A DNA stretch of 64,000 bases, from assembly GCF_900178005.1 (NCBI RefSeq), contig NZ_FXBS01000006.1, positions 1,955,585 through 2,019,584 of the forward strand, written 5' to 3'. Positions 41,943-50,781 of this stretch are shown piece by piece (within the stretch, counting starts at the first letter, position 1; the number at the start of each line of letters is the position of its first letter). Below the pieces are notes generated by a model. The model was given only the letters and a program-made list of their open reading frames with translations. It was not told the origin of the DNA and made no database searches. The translations under genes were made by a program, and so were the position numbers. Origin of the DNA: Tuberibacillus sp. Marseille-P3662 (GTDB lineage: Bacteria; Bacillota; Bacilli; Bacillales; Sporolactobacillaceae).

Positions 41943-43529
41943 TTAATCTGGATCAGTAGCCTCTGTAATCCCTTTTTCAGGTTCAGGGCTATGCAATAAT
42001 CCTTGTTCTGCCGCCATCTTATGAGCAATTTTAGGAGCTAGCCATAATGGCGGTAATAGCAGTATCGATACTGGCACAGCAGTAACAACAATAAAGTTCT
42101 GTAAGGTTGTAATACTACTTTCCCCAATGGACAGTAGTACGGCAGCTATTGCTCCGAACAACAACGCCCAAAAAACTCTAATAAATCGATGCGGTGAATC
42201 ATCACCCGTTATGGCTGCAGCCACCGTATAGGACATTGAGTCAGCCGTTGTTGCAACAAATACCATTGTCACGATTAGAAAGCCGATTGATAACACAAAT
42301 CCAAAAGGCACTTGGTTAAGAATTGCCATAACCGCAGCCGGCATTCCCGCATTGTTAAGCGCCGTTGAAACAGAACCTGGATTTTGTATTTCATAAGATA
42401 TACCTGATCCGCCGATCGCTGTGAACCAAAAATTACTTACAAGCGGAGCAATCACCGACACCGCTACAATCAATTCTCGAATTGTCCGTCCCCGAGAAAT
42501 TCGGCTGATGAAAATCATCATCATCGGCCCAAATCCTAGGAACCAGCCCCAGAAGAAAATGGTCCAAGAACCTAACCAAGCTTCATCGCCCCTGTACAGG
42601 CTCATCATTAAGAAATTTTGGATTTGAAATCCTTCGCCGGCGACAAACGAATTAAGGATAAACATGGTTGGACCAAGAATGAGCATCGCAATCATTAAGA
42701 TAATCGCTAGTCCGACATTCATACGGCTAAGCCACTGAATGCCGCGATCGATACCCGTTGCAGCAGAGATTGAAGCAATGGCTATTAGAAAAATAATGAC
42801 ACCCATATAAGTCACCATGGTCTCTGGGATATTAAATAAATAATTAAGGCCATAACCCACTTGCAGACCAAGAAATCCGATTGGACCAATAGTACCTGCT
42901 GCAACAGCTATAATTGACACAACATCGGCCGTTGTGCCAACCACACTTCTTTTAAAAATTTTCTCACCAAAGATAGGATATAAGATCGATCTTGGCTTCA
43001 ACGGATAACCCTTATGATAGTGAACATACATCAATACAATAGAGGCTAAAGTACCAAGACAAGCCCAAGCTGTGAAGCCCCAATGGAAAAAAGCCTGCGC
43101 TAAAGCAGGACTCACCGCTTCTGATTGAGTTAACCCATCATTGGCAAATAAGGGGGGTGTCGTCAAAAAGTGAAACATCGGTTCACCTGCTGCCCAGAAT
43201 ACTCCGCCGCTGGCCAGCAGCGTACACAGGATCATCGCAACCCAACGGAAATTACTGTTTTCAGGCTTCTCTTTTTTACCTAAGCGAACCTTCCCATATT
43301 TCATAAATGCTAAAATTAATCCAATCACAAAGTTACCAAGTAATAACAATTGCCAAAAAGCACCAAAAAATTTGGCCGACCAATCAAAAGATTGTGTAAT
43401 CCACTCATCAATAAGAGGTTTATTAACTAAGGATAGAATAAGAAATAGGATGAGGCATCCTCCGCTAATCACGAACGTCATCCAGTCAATCTTACTCCCC
43501 CTATTTACGTCATCCGTCTGGTCATTCAT
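41943..43529 (-). CDS. BCCT family transporter, atypical aromatic box (copy 2)
   Basis: A 528-residue paralogue of the neighbouring BCCT gene, colinear over nearly its full length, with a slightly longer acidic C-terminal tail (EKGEATDPD-like: EPEKGITEATDPD). Segment 8 reads FFWGWFLGFGPMMMIFISR, again WF in place of WW and aromatic Phe in place of the third Trp. It has its own vegetative promoter and terminator, so the two copies are expressed separately. Probably a tandem duplication followed by divergence. Confidence 0.92.
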   Translation of the reverse strand: MNDQTDDVNRGSKIDWMTFVISGGCLILFLILSLVNKPLIDEWITQSFDWSAKFFGAFWQLLLLGNFVIGLILAFMKYGKVRLGKKEKPENSNFRWVAMILCTLLASGGVFWAAGEPMFHFLTTPPLFANDGLTQSEAVSPALAQAFFHWGFTAWACLGTLASIVLMYVHYHKGYPLKPRSILYPIFGEKIFKRSVVGTTADVVSIIAVAAGTIGPIGFLGLQVGYGLNYLFNIPETMVTYMGVIIFLIAIASISAATGIDRGIQWLSRMNVGLAIILMIAMLILGPTMFILNSFVAGEGFQIQNFLMMSLYRGDEAWLGSWTIFFWGWFLGFGPMMMIFISRISRGRTIRELIVAVSVIAPLVSNFWFTAIGGSGISYEIQNPGSVSTALNNAGMPAAVMAILNQVPFGFVLSIGFLIVTMVFVATTADSMSYTVAAAITGDDSPHRFIRVFWALLFGAIAAVLLSIGESSITTLQNFIVVTAVPVSILLLPPLWLAPKIAHKMAAEQGLLHSPEPEKGITEATDPD

Positions 43530-43656
43530 GTTTTTCCTCCCCAGTTTATCATTTGGTTTTTATCCTTTTCCTTTAATTTTCAATTTCACAACATTAAAAA
43601 GAAGAAATCGGTTCTCTCTCCCTTGTTTTTTCGACTTTGGCGTTGACTAAGCATAT

Positions 43657-43685
43657 ATTATAGAGGTCCGTTGACAAGAAGTCAA
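43657..43685 (-). promoter_or_regulatory. Sigma-A promoter of BCCT copy 2
   Basis: TTGACT (43680-43685), a 17-base spacer and TATAAT (43657-43662) on the minus strand. Confidence 0.8.
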
Positions 43686-43792
43686 AAGCAGACAGCTGTC
43701 CGGTTTTAAAGGTACAAACACGATGTCGCTCATTTTGTCCATTCACGTAATCATTTGCATTAATTTAAGGAAAAATCATTGATTTTACAATG

Positions 43793-44071
43793 GAGTCAAT
43801 TTCATCATTCAAGACTAAAGCAGAAAACCCAAACATTTGTAAGTGTGCTTGGCCTGTTGATTTCCACTCTAGGCGGACGCTTTCCGCGGGCATGGCTTGA
43901 GCCTCCTCATGCTTCGCATTGCGGGGTCTCAAGACTCATGCTATTCCCGCAGGAGTCGCCGCCTGCCGTTCCAATCAACGATGTTAACGCGCTGAATTGA
44001 CAAACGTTAATACATTAGACCGTTCGAGTGTTCGAATCAATGATGAATATAAGCATTTATGAAATTGACTC
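43793..44071. repeat. MITE-like interspersed repeat, about 279 bp
   Basis: Outer inverted repeats GAGTCAATTTCAT (43793-43805) and ATGAAATTGACTC (44059-44071). Inside, a GC-rich core from GTTGATTTCCACTCTAGGCG (43856) to GCCGTTCCAATCAAC (43979) is itself bounded by inverted GTTGAT/ATCAAC and holds CTTTCCGCGGG and TTCCCGCAGGAG. I recall this as one of the widespread intergenic repeats of Bacillaceae. No ORF of note is present. Confidence 0.75.
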
Positions 44072-44085
44072 AATACCCTAAGTAT

Positions 44086-44119
44086 AAAAAAAAGCATGAA
44101 GGTCGGAGCCTTCATGCTT
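44086..44119 (-). terminator. Terminator of wrbA
   Basis: AAGCATGAAGG pairs with CCTTCATGCTT, followed by eight T on the minus strand. Confidence 0.92.
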
Positions 44120-44135
44120 CGTTAAGATCACGGAT

Positions 44136-44747
44136 TTATTGATTGCCGTTTTTAACCCATGCAGCCACTGTTGCTGTACGTTTCGCTTGGTGTTTCACAG
44201 CCGCTTCAACATCTTCTTGCATGTTACCATCTTGGTCCACTGTAACACTTGTTCCATAAGGGTTGCCGCCGCCTGCAAATGTAACCGGGTCTGTGTACCC
44301 TGGGGCAGCAATAATGGCGCCCCAGTGCATCATTGTAGTGTATAGATTTTGTACAGTTGCTTCTTGTCCGCCATGTGGGTTTTGAGCTGAAGACATCGCG
44401 CTAACAACTTTGTTGACCAATTTACCTTGCGCCCAAAGTCCGCCGGCAGTATCAAAGAATTGCTTGACTTGGGCAGGCACATTGCCAAAACGAGTCGGTG
44501 TACTGAAGATATAAGCATCGGCCCATTCCAAGTCATCTGTCGTTGCTGTTGGCACATCTTTCGTCGCATTCAAATGCTCACGCCAGGCCGGATTCGAATC
44601 AATCGCTGCATCAGGAGCAATTTCTTCGATTTTCAATAGCTTAACATCAGCGCCAGCTTCCTTCGCCGCTGCTTCCGCCCATTGCGCTAATTGATAATTT
44701 GTACCTGTTGAACTGTAATAAAAGACTGCTAATTTAACATTTGCCAT
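44136..44747 (-). CDS. wrbA: NAD(P)H:quinone oxidoreductase, WrbA type
   Basis: A 203-residue flavodoxin-fold protein. FMN-site motifs are FYYSSTGTNYQLAQ, FSTPTRFGNVPAQVKQFFD and GGGNPYGTS. WrbA enzymes reduce quinones by two electrons and prevent redox cycling. AAGGAG precedes the ATG at 44747. It lies downstream of the mhqE-mhqD operon in the same direction, in line with a quinone-stress group, but with a 133-base gap that may hold its own promoter. Confidence 0.94.
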   Translation of the reverse strand: MANVKLAVFYYSSTGTNYQLAQWAEAAAKEAGADVKLLKIEEIAPDAAIDSNPAWREHLNATKDVPTATTDDLEWADAYIFSTPTRFGNVPAQVKQFFDTAGGLWAQGKLVNKVVSAMSSAQNPHGGQEATVQNLYTTMMHWGAIIAAPGYTDPVTFAGGGNPYGTSVTVDQDGNMQEDVEAAVKHQAKRTATVAAWVKNGNQ

Positions 44748-44880
44748 TTTGTTATAAACTCCTTTGTTAATATAAGTATCTCTCTAGAAACATAATGCCT
44801 TCACTCCAACGGTTATATACATGGCTTTCATCGAAACATTTAACACCCCCTTTCAAGGCTTTAATCTTGTTGTATCAAGA

Positions 44881-45483
44881 CTATGACAAGCCTTGATACC
44901 AGAGTGCGGCTTGCTGGACTTCTTCGCGAGTCAATTGATGACCCTGGTCCTCCCAATGGAGCTCAACCACTGCACCAGCCTGTTCAAGTAATCCGACCAA
45001 ATTCTTGGTCTCGTCAGGATGACAAATGGGATCGTTCGTCCCCGCAGCAATAAATACCGGCATACCTGTCAAATCAGGCAATGCGATGCCACGTCGGGGG
45101 ACCATCGGATGGAAAAGCATGGCCCCTTTAAGCGTTTGGCCATAGTGAAACAGCAAGCTCCCGGCGATATTGGCTCCATTCGAATAGCCAACAGCTATGA
45201 CTTCATCTCGATTAAATGTATGATCAACGGCTGCTTTATCTAGAAACTCGTGCAACTCTTTTGTCCGATATATAAGGTCTTCTTCATCAAAAACCCCTTC
45301 GGCCAACCTGCGGAAAAATCGCGGCATCCCCTGTTCACTCACATTGCCGCGTACGCTTAACACTGAAGCATCCTTGTTAATCATATCGGCAATTGGAAGT
45401 AAATCACGTTCCGTTCCACCGGTTCCATGCAATAACAAAAATGTAGGTTGAAGCTCTTCTCCTTCATTGAAGATGTGTTTCAT
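44881..45483 (-). CDS. mhqD: Putative hydrolase/carboxylesterase, MhqD type
   Basis: A 200-residue alpha/beta hydrolase of the phospholipase/carboxylesterase family. The oxyanion region FLLLHGTGGTERDLLP, nucleophile elbow AVGYSNGAN, acid GTNDPICHPDE and histidine WEDQGHQLT are visible. It matches B. subtilis MhqD (YodD), a member of the MhqR regulon for quinone and electrophile stress. Its start overlaps the mhqE stop by four bases. Confidence 0.9.
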   Translation of the reverse strand: MKHIFNEGEELQPTFLLLHGTGGTERDLLPIADMINKDASVLSVRGNVSEQGMPRFFRRLAEGVFDEEDLIYRTKELHEFLDKAAVDHTFNRDEVIAVGYSNGANIAGSLLFHYGQTLKGAMLFHPMVPRRGIALPDLTGMPVFIAAGTNDPICHPDETKNLVGLLEQAGAVVELHWEDQGHQLTREEVQQAALWYQGLS

Positions 45484-46430
45484 GACCGGTCCCCTTTCAT
45501 AGGTTGAACGTCAACTGGGCTCAAAATCTCTTCAATCTTTCCACGGTGTTGTTCAAGCCATTGTGGAAGCTTTAAAGCTTGACCTAAATTCTCATAGGAT
45601 TCATCTGTATCGAATCCGGGCGTATCTGTTGCTATTTCAAATAGAATACCGCCATGTTCACGAAAGTAAACAGAATTAAAGTATTGGCGATCCTTAACAT
45701 CCGTGGGTTGTAATTGATTTTTACTGAGATGACTGCGCCATTCGAGTTGATCCTCATCATCCTGCGCGCGCCAGGCAATATGATGAACGGTGCCTGCTCC
45801 CATCAATCCTTGGGCTTGGGGTGATATCTTAAGGTCAATCACTTGACCCCGCTCCCCCTCTGCATAAAAACGAAGATACTGATCATCTTGACTAACTTGT
45901 TTTAAACCAAGGACATCGGTGAGAACCTCAGCTGTTCCGTCAAAAGATCCCGATGACAAAACGGCACCGCCAAACCCTTTAATGGCAACATCCGGTGTAA
46001 TATCAGCCACGAGCCATTGACTGTTCTCTCCCGCTTTGCGGGCGACGAGTTCTAGTTGCAAGCCATGCGGGTCGGTAAATTGTAAATACGTCTCATCGAA
46101 ACGGGTCACCTTTTGAAATGAGACATCAAATGCCATCAATCGCTTCTCCCAAAACGGTAATGCCTGCTCAGGTACAACAAAACTCGTAACACTAACTTGG
46201 CCAGCGCCAGAACGTCCCTGCCGGACACCTGCCCACGGGAAAAAGGTCATAATCGTGCCGGGATGACCGAGTTCGTTACCAAAATAGAGATGATAGGTTC
46301 CTGGATCATCAAAGTTGACGGTCTTTTTTACTAACCGCAGTCCTAATACACCAGCGTAAAAATCGATATTTTCTTGAGGATCACCGGCAATAGCTGTTAT
46401 ATGATGGATCCCCTTTGTTGTTTTCGACAC
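45480..46430 (-). CDS. mhqE: Ring-cleaving dioxygenase of the MhqE/MhqO (glyoxalase) type
   Basis: A 316-residue protein of two vicinal-oxygen-chelate modules. It starts TKGIHHITAIAGDPQENIDF with the first metal His; AGTVHHIAWRAQDDEDQLEW and YFREHGGILFEIATDTPGFD complete the metal site. MhqE/MhqO proteins are thiol-dependent or extradiol dioxygenases that act on quinone- or hydroquinone-like compounds. First gene of an operon with mhqD. A strong promoter with a candidate MhqR operator lies just upstream. AAAGGAGGG precedes the start codon. Confidence 0.92.
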   Translation of the reverse strand: MSKTTKGIHHITAIAGDPQENIDFYAGVLGLRLVKKTVNFDDPGTYHLYFGNELGHPGTIMTFFPWAGVRQGRSGAGQVSVTSFVVPEQALPFWEKRLMAFDVSFQKVTRFDETYLQFTDPHGLQLELVARKAGENSQWLVADITPDVAIKGFGGAVLSSGSFDGTAEVLTDVLGLKQVSQDDQYLRFYAEGERGQVIDLKISPQAQGLMGAGTVHHIAWRAQDDEDQLEWRSHLSKNQLQPTDVKDRQYFNSVYFREHGGILFEIATDTPGFDTDESYENLGQALKLPQWLEQHRGKIEEILSPVDVQPMKGDRS

Positions 46431-46481
46431 TGTTTTCCCTCCTTTATATAAGCAACTTTATCGTCAATCAAATGATAATAT

Positions 46482-46501
46482 TTATCCTTAATTCAAGATA
46501 A
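46482..46501. promoter_or_regulatory. Candidate MhqR operator
   Basis: On the minus strand TTATCTTGAATTAAGGATAA, an imperfect palindrome with 8 of 10 paired positions. It resembles the MhqR site as I recall it (TATCTCGAATTCGAGATA). It directly adjoins the -10 of the mhqE promoter on its downstream side. Confidence 0.6.
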
Positions 46502-46529
46502 ATTATATCAAGATATATGTTATTGTCAA
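46502..46529 (-). promoter_or_regulatory. Sigma-A promoter of mhqED
   Basis: TTGACA (46524-46529), a 16-base spacer and TATAAT (46502-46507) on the minus strand. Confidence 0.75.
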
Positions 46530-46571
46530 CAATGACGCATTTGCTTCAATAGCAATTCGGGCTCTAAAAAT

Positions 46572-46611
46572 AAAAACGGACGGACCCTCCCACGATGATC
46601 CGTCCGTTTTT
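46572..46611 (-). terminator. Terminator of the ktrB-like gene
   Basis: AAAAACGGACGGA pairs with TCCGTCCGTTTTT across a 14-base loop. Confidence 0.92.
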
Positions 46612-46623
46612 CGATATTGAATT

Positions 46624-47964
46624 TTATCCAGTAAGTACGTCTGACTCGGGGTAACGGATATTTGCTGTTCGACTTTTTGCAAAAGAGAAGGCTAGCGTCA
46701 ACGGCCCGATTTTCCCACAGAACATGATGATGACAACAACAAGTTTACCAATCACCGATAGTTCCGGCGTTAGTCCCATCGATAATCCCACTGTTCCGAA
46801 AGCTGAAATAACTTCAAACATGATTTCTAAGAAAGGAGCAGAATGTTCTGTAATCGTTAATATAAAAGCCGAAAGTGAGACAAACAACATACTCAACATC
46901 GTTAAAGCTAGTGATTTTTGCACAATACGAAATTTAATGGTGCGCTGAAAGACTGTGATGTCCTTTCTTCCCTGAAGGAAAGCAAGCGTCGATAATAACA
47001 AGACGATAAAAGTGGTTAATTTGATGCCTCCACCCGTTGACGCACTTCCGGCACCAATAAACATTAAAATCATAATAAAGAACTGTGTCGCATGTGAGAG
47101 CCCCCCTGTATCCAAAGTGTTAAAACCAGCTGTCCTTGGTGTAACAGCTTGAAAATACGACGCCCACATTTTCTCCGGTGTTGACATAGGACCAATGGTA
47201 TTAGGATTGTTATATTCTAAAATGAAAACGACGATCATACTCAGGATCGTTAAGATCACGGTTCCTGTGACCATGAGTTTCGTATGCAGGCTTAACCGGT
47301 GAAAATCATGCCCACCCCATAATTCCGCTAAAACAGTAAAGCCTACACCTCCCATAATGAATAGAATCGTTATCACAATATTGACAACAGGATCATTAAC
47401 AAATGACATCAAACTATTAGACCAAATCGAGAATCCTGCATTATTAAACGCCGATACTGAATGAAACAAACTATAATAAATGCCTTTTCCCCAGCCGAAC
47501 TGCGGTCCCCAATCCAATGCTAAGAAGCAAGCTGCAACTCCTTCAATCACAAGTGAATAATAAACAACCTTTTTCACAAGCCGGATCACACCGCCTACTG
47601 AAGGTTGGTTCAATGCCTGCTGAATGATAAGACGTTGCCGCATCCCGATTTTCTTACCCAACATGATATAAATCAGCACAGCAATCGTCATCACACCAAG
47701 TCCTCCGAGCTGAATTAAAACAAGAATCACAATTTCCCCAAATAAAGTATAAGCGGAACCGGTATCAACAGTGATGAGTCCCGTAACTGTAATGGCAGAG
47801 GTTGCCGTAAATAAGGCGTCGACCCAGGATATCGCTTGAGATGTCGCAATGGGTAACTTTAATAAAATCGTCCCTAATACCATGCTTAAAATAAAAGCAA
47901 TGGCCAATAGCTGAGGTGGATTGAAATTGAATTTAGTCAACCGTTTAAATCCTATAGGCAGCAT
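46624..47964 (-). CDS. ktrB: Potassium uptake channel subunit, KtrB/KtrD (TrkH family)
   Basis: A 446-residue membrane protein with the fourfold pore-loop plan of Trk/Ktr channels. Filter regions are SAITVTGLITVDTG, HSVSAFNNAGFSIWS, AVTPRTAGFNTLDTGG and VISAFGTVGLSMGL. A KtrA/KtrC-type RCK subunit is required for gating but is not encoded nearby. A candidate promoter is TTGCAA (48031-48036), 17 bases, TTAAAT. The choice between KtrB and KtrD is not possible from the sequence alone. Confidence 0.93.
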   Translation of the reverse strand: MLPIGFKRLTKFNFNPPQLLAIAFILSMVLGTILLKLPIATSQAISWVDALFTATSAITVTGLITVDTGSAYTLFGEIVILVLIQLGGLGVMTIAVLIYIMLGKKIGMRQRLIIQQALNQPSVGGVIRLVKKVVYYSLVIEGVAACFLALDWGPQFGWGKGIYYSLFHSVSAFNNAGFSIWSNSLMSFVNDPVVNIVITILFIMGGVGFTVLAELWGGHDFHRLSLHTKLMVTGTVILTILSMIVVFILEYNNPNTIGPMSTPEKMWASYFQAVTPRTAGFNTLDTGGLSHATQFFIMILMFIGAGSASTGGGIKLTTFIVLLLSTLAFLQGRKDITVFQRTIKFRIVQKSLALTMLSMLFVSLSAFILTITEHSAPFLEIMFEVISAFGTVGLSMGLTPELSVIGKLVVVIIMFCGKIGPLTLAFSFAKSRTANIRYPESDVLTG

Positions 47965-48128
47965 GTAACTCCTTCTTTCATAACAGCGACATTATCGTGA
48001 TATTTCTATTTAACTATTAGTGTAGAACACTTGCAACCTTCTATTGAATTTTTAATAGATTCATCACACTGGAGCAGGTTTGACAATACATTAGAATGAC
48101 TGAATAGAATGTCGTGCAGATTGTTTTT

Positions 48129-48264
48129 CCAAGGCTCTTTTCTAAAAGATTGTTTTTGAAATAGGACTGATGAAAGCTAAAGGTCGAAATCGTTGATTGG
48201 AGCGGAAAGTGCGAGACTCACCCCCTCCTCTGAAATAGCAACAAAGTATACGAAACAGCCTTTT
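48129..48264. repeat. MITE-like intergenic repeat, copy B
   Basis: Ends AAGGCTCTTTTCTAAAAGAT and the complement of CGAAACAGCCTT form inverted repeats. The inside has GTTGATTGGAGCGGAAAGTG, the core of the common Bacillaceae repeat. It is a sibling of copy A at 1609-1763. It lies immediately upstream of the GNAT gene, whose long in-frame extension runs through it. Confidence 0.7.
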
Positions 48265-48288
48265 CCAAAATGCTATGAGGTGATCATT

Positions 48289-49089
48289 TTGTCTGAACTT
48301 CAGTCTTCCAATGAAATCATTAAGCGTTCCCAGCAGAACAGCCATGTCATCTATGATGTGTTTTTGATGGGATCAAATAAAGTCCATCCATATCATAAAG
48401 GCGACATTCACGGATTAATTTCCGATATTCCGGTTGCGTTAGTGAATTGTATTGAAAAAGCGAACACCTTGTCATCAGATATTGATACGGTCATCGCGGA
48501 AGTAACGCAAGACTTCATTGATCGTCACGTACCTGTTCTTTGGAAAATTTGGCCTCTGGGTGAACCCCATCATCTTAGCAAATGCCTTGAGCATTATGGT
48601 TATATAAACGCCGGTATCGAGCTAGCCATGAGCTGCGATTTAACAGCCATTGAAGACATGGACGAAGCTCAAGCACCGCTAGCTATTGAAAAGATGTCAA
48701 ACGACATCCACCAGCAACATTTTAAAGATATTTTTCAAAAGGCTAATGGTACGGATCCTTTATTAGCTCAATTTTTCGTTGATTTGCTCGCCACTAATAC
48801 ATCGTCAACATTAGAAACCTATATCGGCTACGCCGGCAGTCAACATGTCACAACACTCTCCGTCCTCTATGCTCACGGGGTGGCAGGGATTTATAATATT
48901 GGAACTCCAGCCAGTCAAGCAAGAAAAGGCTATGCCACGGCCATCACCCGGTTTGCAATGCAGCAAGCGAAAGCCAAGGGCTACCGTTATGCAACTTTAC
49001 AATCAACTCCGATTGGCTATAACCTTTACCAACGTCTTGGATTCCAAAGCCATGGCGAAGTGCAACAATATATATATGAACCGGAATAA
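48289..49089 (+). CDS. GNAT family acetyltransferase-like protein
   Basis: A 266-residue protein whose C-terminal third is a GNAT domain: GVAGIYNIGTPASQARKGYA supplies the acetyl-CoA loop (RKGYAT) and YNLYQRLGFQSHGEV the last motif. The N-terminal part is not recognised. The frame stays open upstream to 48193 but that part lies inside the repeat element. GAGGTG precedes the TTG at 48289 by six bases, so I start there. The substrate is unknown. Confidence 0.83.
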   Translation: MSELQSSNEIIKRSQQNSHVIYDVFLMGSNKVHPYHKGDIHGLISDIPVALVNCIEKANTLSSDIDTVIAEVTQDFIDRHVPVLWKIWPLGEPHHLSKCLEHYGYINAGIELAMSCDLTAIEDMDEAQAPLAIEKMSNDIHQQHFKDIFQKANGTDPLLAQFFVDLLATNTSSTLETYIGYAGSQHVTTLSVLYAHGVAGIYNIGTPASQARKGYATAITRFAMQQAKAKGYRYATLQSTPIGYNLYQRLGFQSHGEVQQYIYEPE

Positions 49090-49109
49090 TAGGATGATTC
49101 ACACGTCAA

Positions 49110-49144
49110 AACGGTCTGCCCCGTTAACTAAGGGACAGACCGTT
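49110..49144. terminator. Terminator between convergent genes
   Basis: AACGGTCTG pairs with CAGACCGTT, with CCC/GGG inside the stem; only a short T run follows. Confidence 0.7.
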
Positions 49145-49155
49145 CTGTGTCATCA

Positions 49156-50598
49156 TCACTTTCTATTTTCCTGATCACCTAATATCAAATAATCAAGTTC
49201 AGATTCAGGGATTTTATGAAAGGTACGTGCTTTAGCAATATAAAACACAATGCCTAAGACCATCCATACGAGCAGTGCGACCCATGATGGTGTACTTAGA
49301 AAGCCTGGGGCACCCGGGATAATCAGCAAGCCAAGGAATGCAGCCCCAGATAACATCCCTATGAAAGCAATTGTTTTTCTCAGCGGTGAGACTTCTCCTT
49401 CAGCTGTTGTTGATTGCGAGCTCCAAGCAATTTTCTTGAAGGCGACGGCACAGCAGTAGAAATAAGCAATCGTTACACCGACCGAAGTCATATCCACGAT
49501 CCATAGTAAAACTTCGCGTCCGAAAAACGGGGCCATTAAAGTGATGCCACATGTGAACAGAATGCCGACATACGGTGTATTATACTTTGGATGCAATTTT
49601 GCGAAAGACCGGGGCAAAATTTGCGCACGTCCCATAGCAAACAATAACCGGCTGGAAGAAACATAAAAACCATTGAGGCCGGTGAATACACCCATAAGTA
49701 AAGCCAAGGATAAGATGAGTACACCAACTTGTCCAAGCACTGACGATACGGCATCACCCGTCCCCCAAATCGATTCCTGCTGAACGAGCTCAGTCCAAGG
49801 AGCAGCTACAGCCGTTGAGAATATCATGACGGAATAGGTAATAGCCGCTGCCAATAGTGCGAAAATAATTAACCATACCGCTTTCTTTGGAGAAAAATTA
49901 AATTCCTCAGCTGCCTGGGGAATATTGTCAAACCCAACATAAGCCCACGGGGCAATCGCGACGATAGATAAAATCGCGGAAATAGCCGGGACACCAGGCT
50001 TAAATAACGGCTCAAGGTTTGTTGTCACCGTATCAGGATGACTGAACATACTGATCGATAAAATAATAATTCCTAAAATCAATAAAAGGCAAAAAATAAA
50101 TTGCGTCCGTCCAGTAATACTCGCCCCACGAATGTTTAAGATAGCAAAGACGATTAGAGCCAAACAGGCAATAATGACTTCTCCTGCGTAGACATTCCAT
50201 CCAGCGATTTGGTACATTAAACCAACTTTAGCGATCTCCGGAAGCGTGAATTTGACAAGCAATGCCAATGCACTAGCATTCAGTGCCACGATACTCATAT
50301 ACCCAAGTACAAGAAACCAGCCCGCAAAGAAGGCATGATTACGCCCGAAACCAAGATAAGCGTAAGCAAATTCACCACCTGATACAGGGTGGTTTTTAAT
50401 TAAATACCCGTAGCTGATCCCAATGATTATCATTAAAATGGCACCGATAAAAAAGCCGATCGCGGCAGCCAAAGGCCCGGCCTTCGCCAACCAATCCGTC
50501 GGAAGGACAAATGCTCCCCAACCAACCGCAGAACCAAAGGCAATTGCCCATACCCAACGCGGCTTTAACGTTCGATCTAATTTCTCACGTTCTTCCAT
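49156..50598 (-). CDS. APC family amino acid permease
   Basis: A 480-residue, twelve-segment amino acid/polyamine/organocation transporter: FGSAVGWGAFVLPTDWLAKA in segment 1, GGEFAYAYLGFGRNHAFFAG, WAYVGFDNIPQAAEEF in segment 6. The substrate cannot be told. The frame is open to 50658, but AGGAG precedes the ATG at 50598 by eleven bases. It has its own vegetative promoter. Confidence 0.9.
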   Translation of the reverse strand: MEEREKLDRTLKPRWVWAIAFGSAVGWGAFVLPTDWLAKAGPLAAAIGFFIGAILMIIIGISYGYLIKNHPVSGGEFAYAYLGFGRNHAFFAGWFLVLGYMSIVALNASALALLVKFTLPEIAKVGLMYQIAGWNVYAGEVIIACLALIVFAILNIRGASITGRTQFIFCLLLILGIIILSISMFSHPDTVTTNLEPLFKPGVPAISAILSIVAIAPWAYVGFDNIPQAAEEFNFSPKKAVWLIIFALLAAAITYSVMIFSTAVAAPWTELVQQESIWGTGDAVSSVLGQVGVLILSLALLMGVFTGLNGFYVSSSRLLFAMGRAQILPRSFAKLHPKYNTPYVGILFTCGITLMAPFFGREVLLWIVDMTSVGVTIAYFYCCAVAFKKIAWSSQSTTAEGEVSPLRKTIAFIGMLSGAAFLGLLIIPGAPGFLSTPSWVALLVWMVLGIVFYIAKARTFHKIPESELDYLILGDQENRK

Positions 50599-50670
50599 TC
50601 CTTTAGTCACTCCTAAAAAATCCAGTGATTTACCCCATACTCTATTGGGCAATCCCATTCTAGTGTACGT

Positions 50671-50699
50671 ATTTTACGTTATTGTCGTCTCTACGTCAA
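50671..50699 (-). promoter_or_regulatory. Sigma-A promoter of the APC permease
   Basis: TTGACG (50694-50699), a 17-base spacer and TAAAAT (50671-50676) on the minus strand. Confidence 0.7.
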
Positions 50700-50781
50700 A
50701 AGTTTGGGGATTTTTCTTGAATAGAGAATGAAGCCTTCCACACATACTAATTAATAGATGTTTGTTTAAGGAGCGAGTCAC

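Noticed and set aside
48193-48288. 32-codon extension of the GNAT protein.
   Set aside because: The codons are translated from the intergenic repeat; the TTG at 48289 follows a good ribosome binding site.
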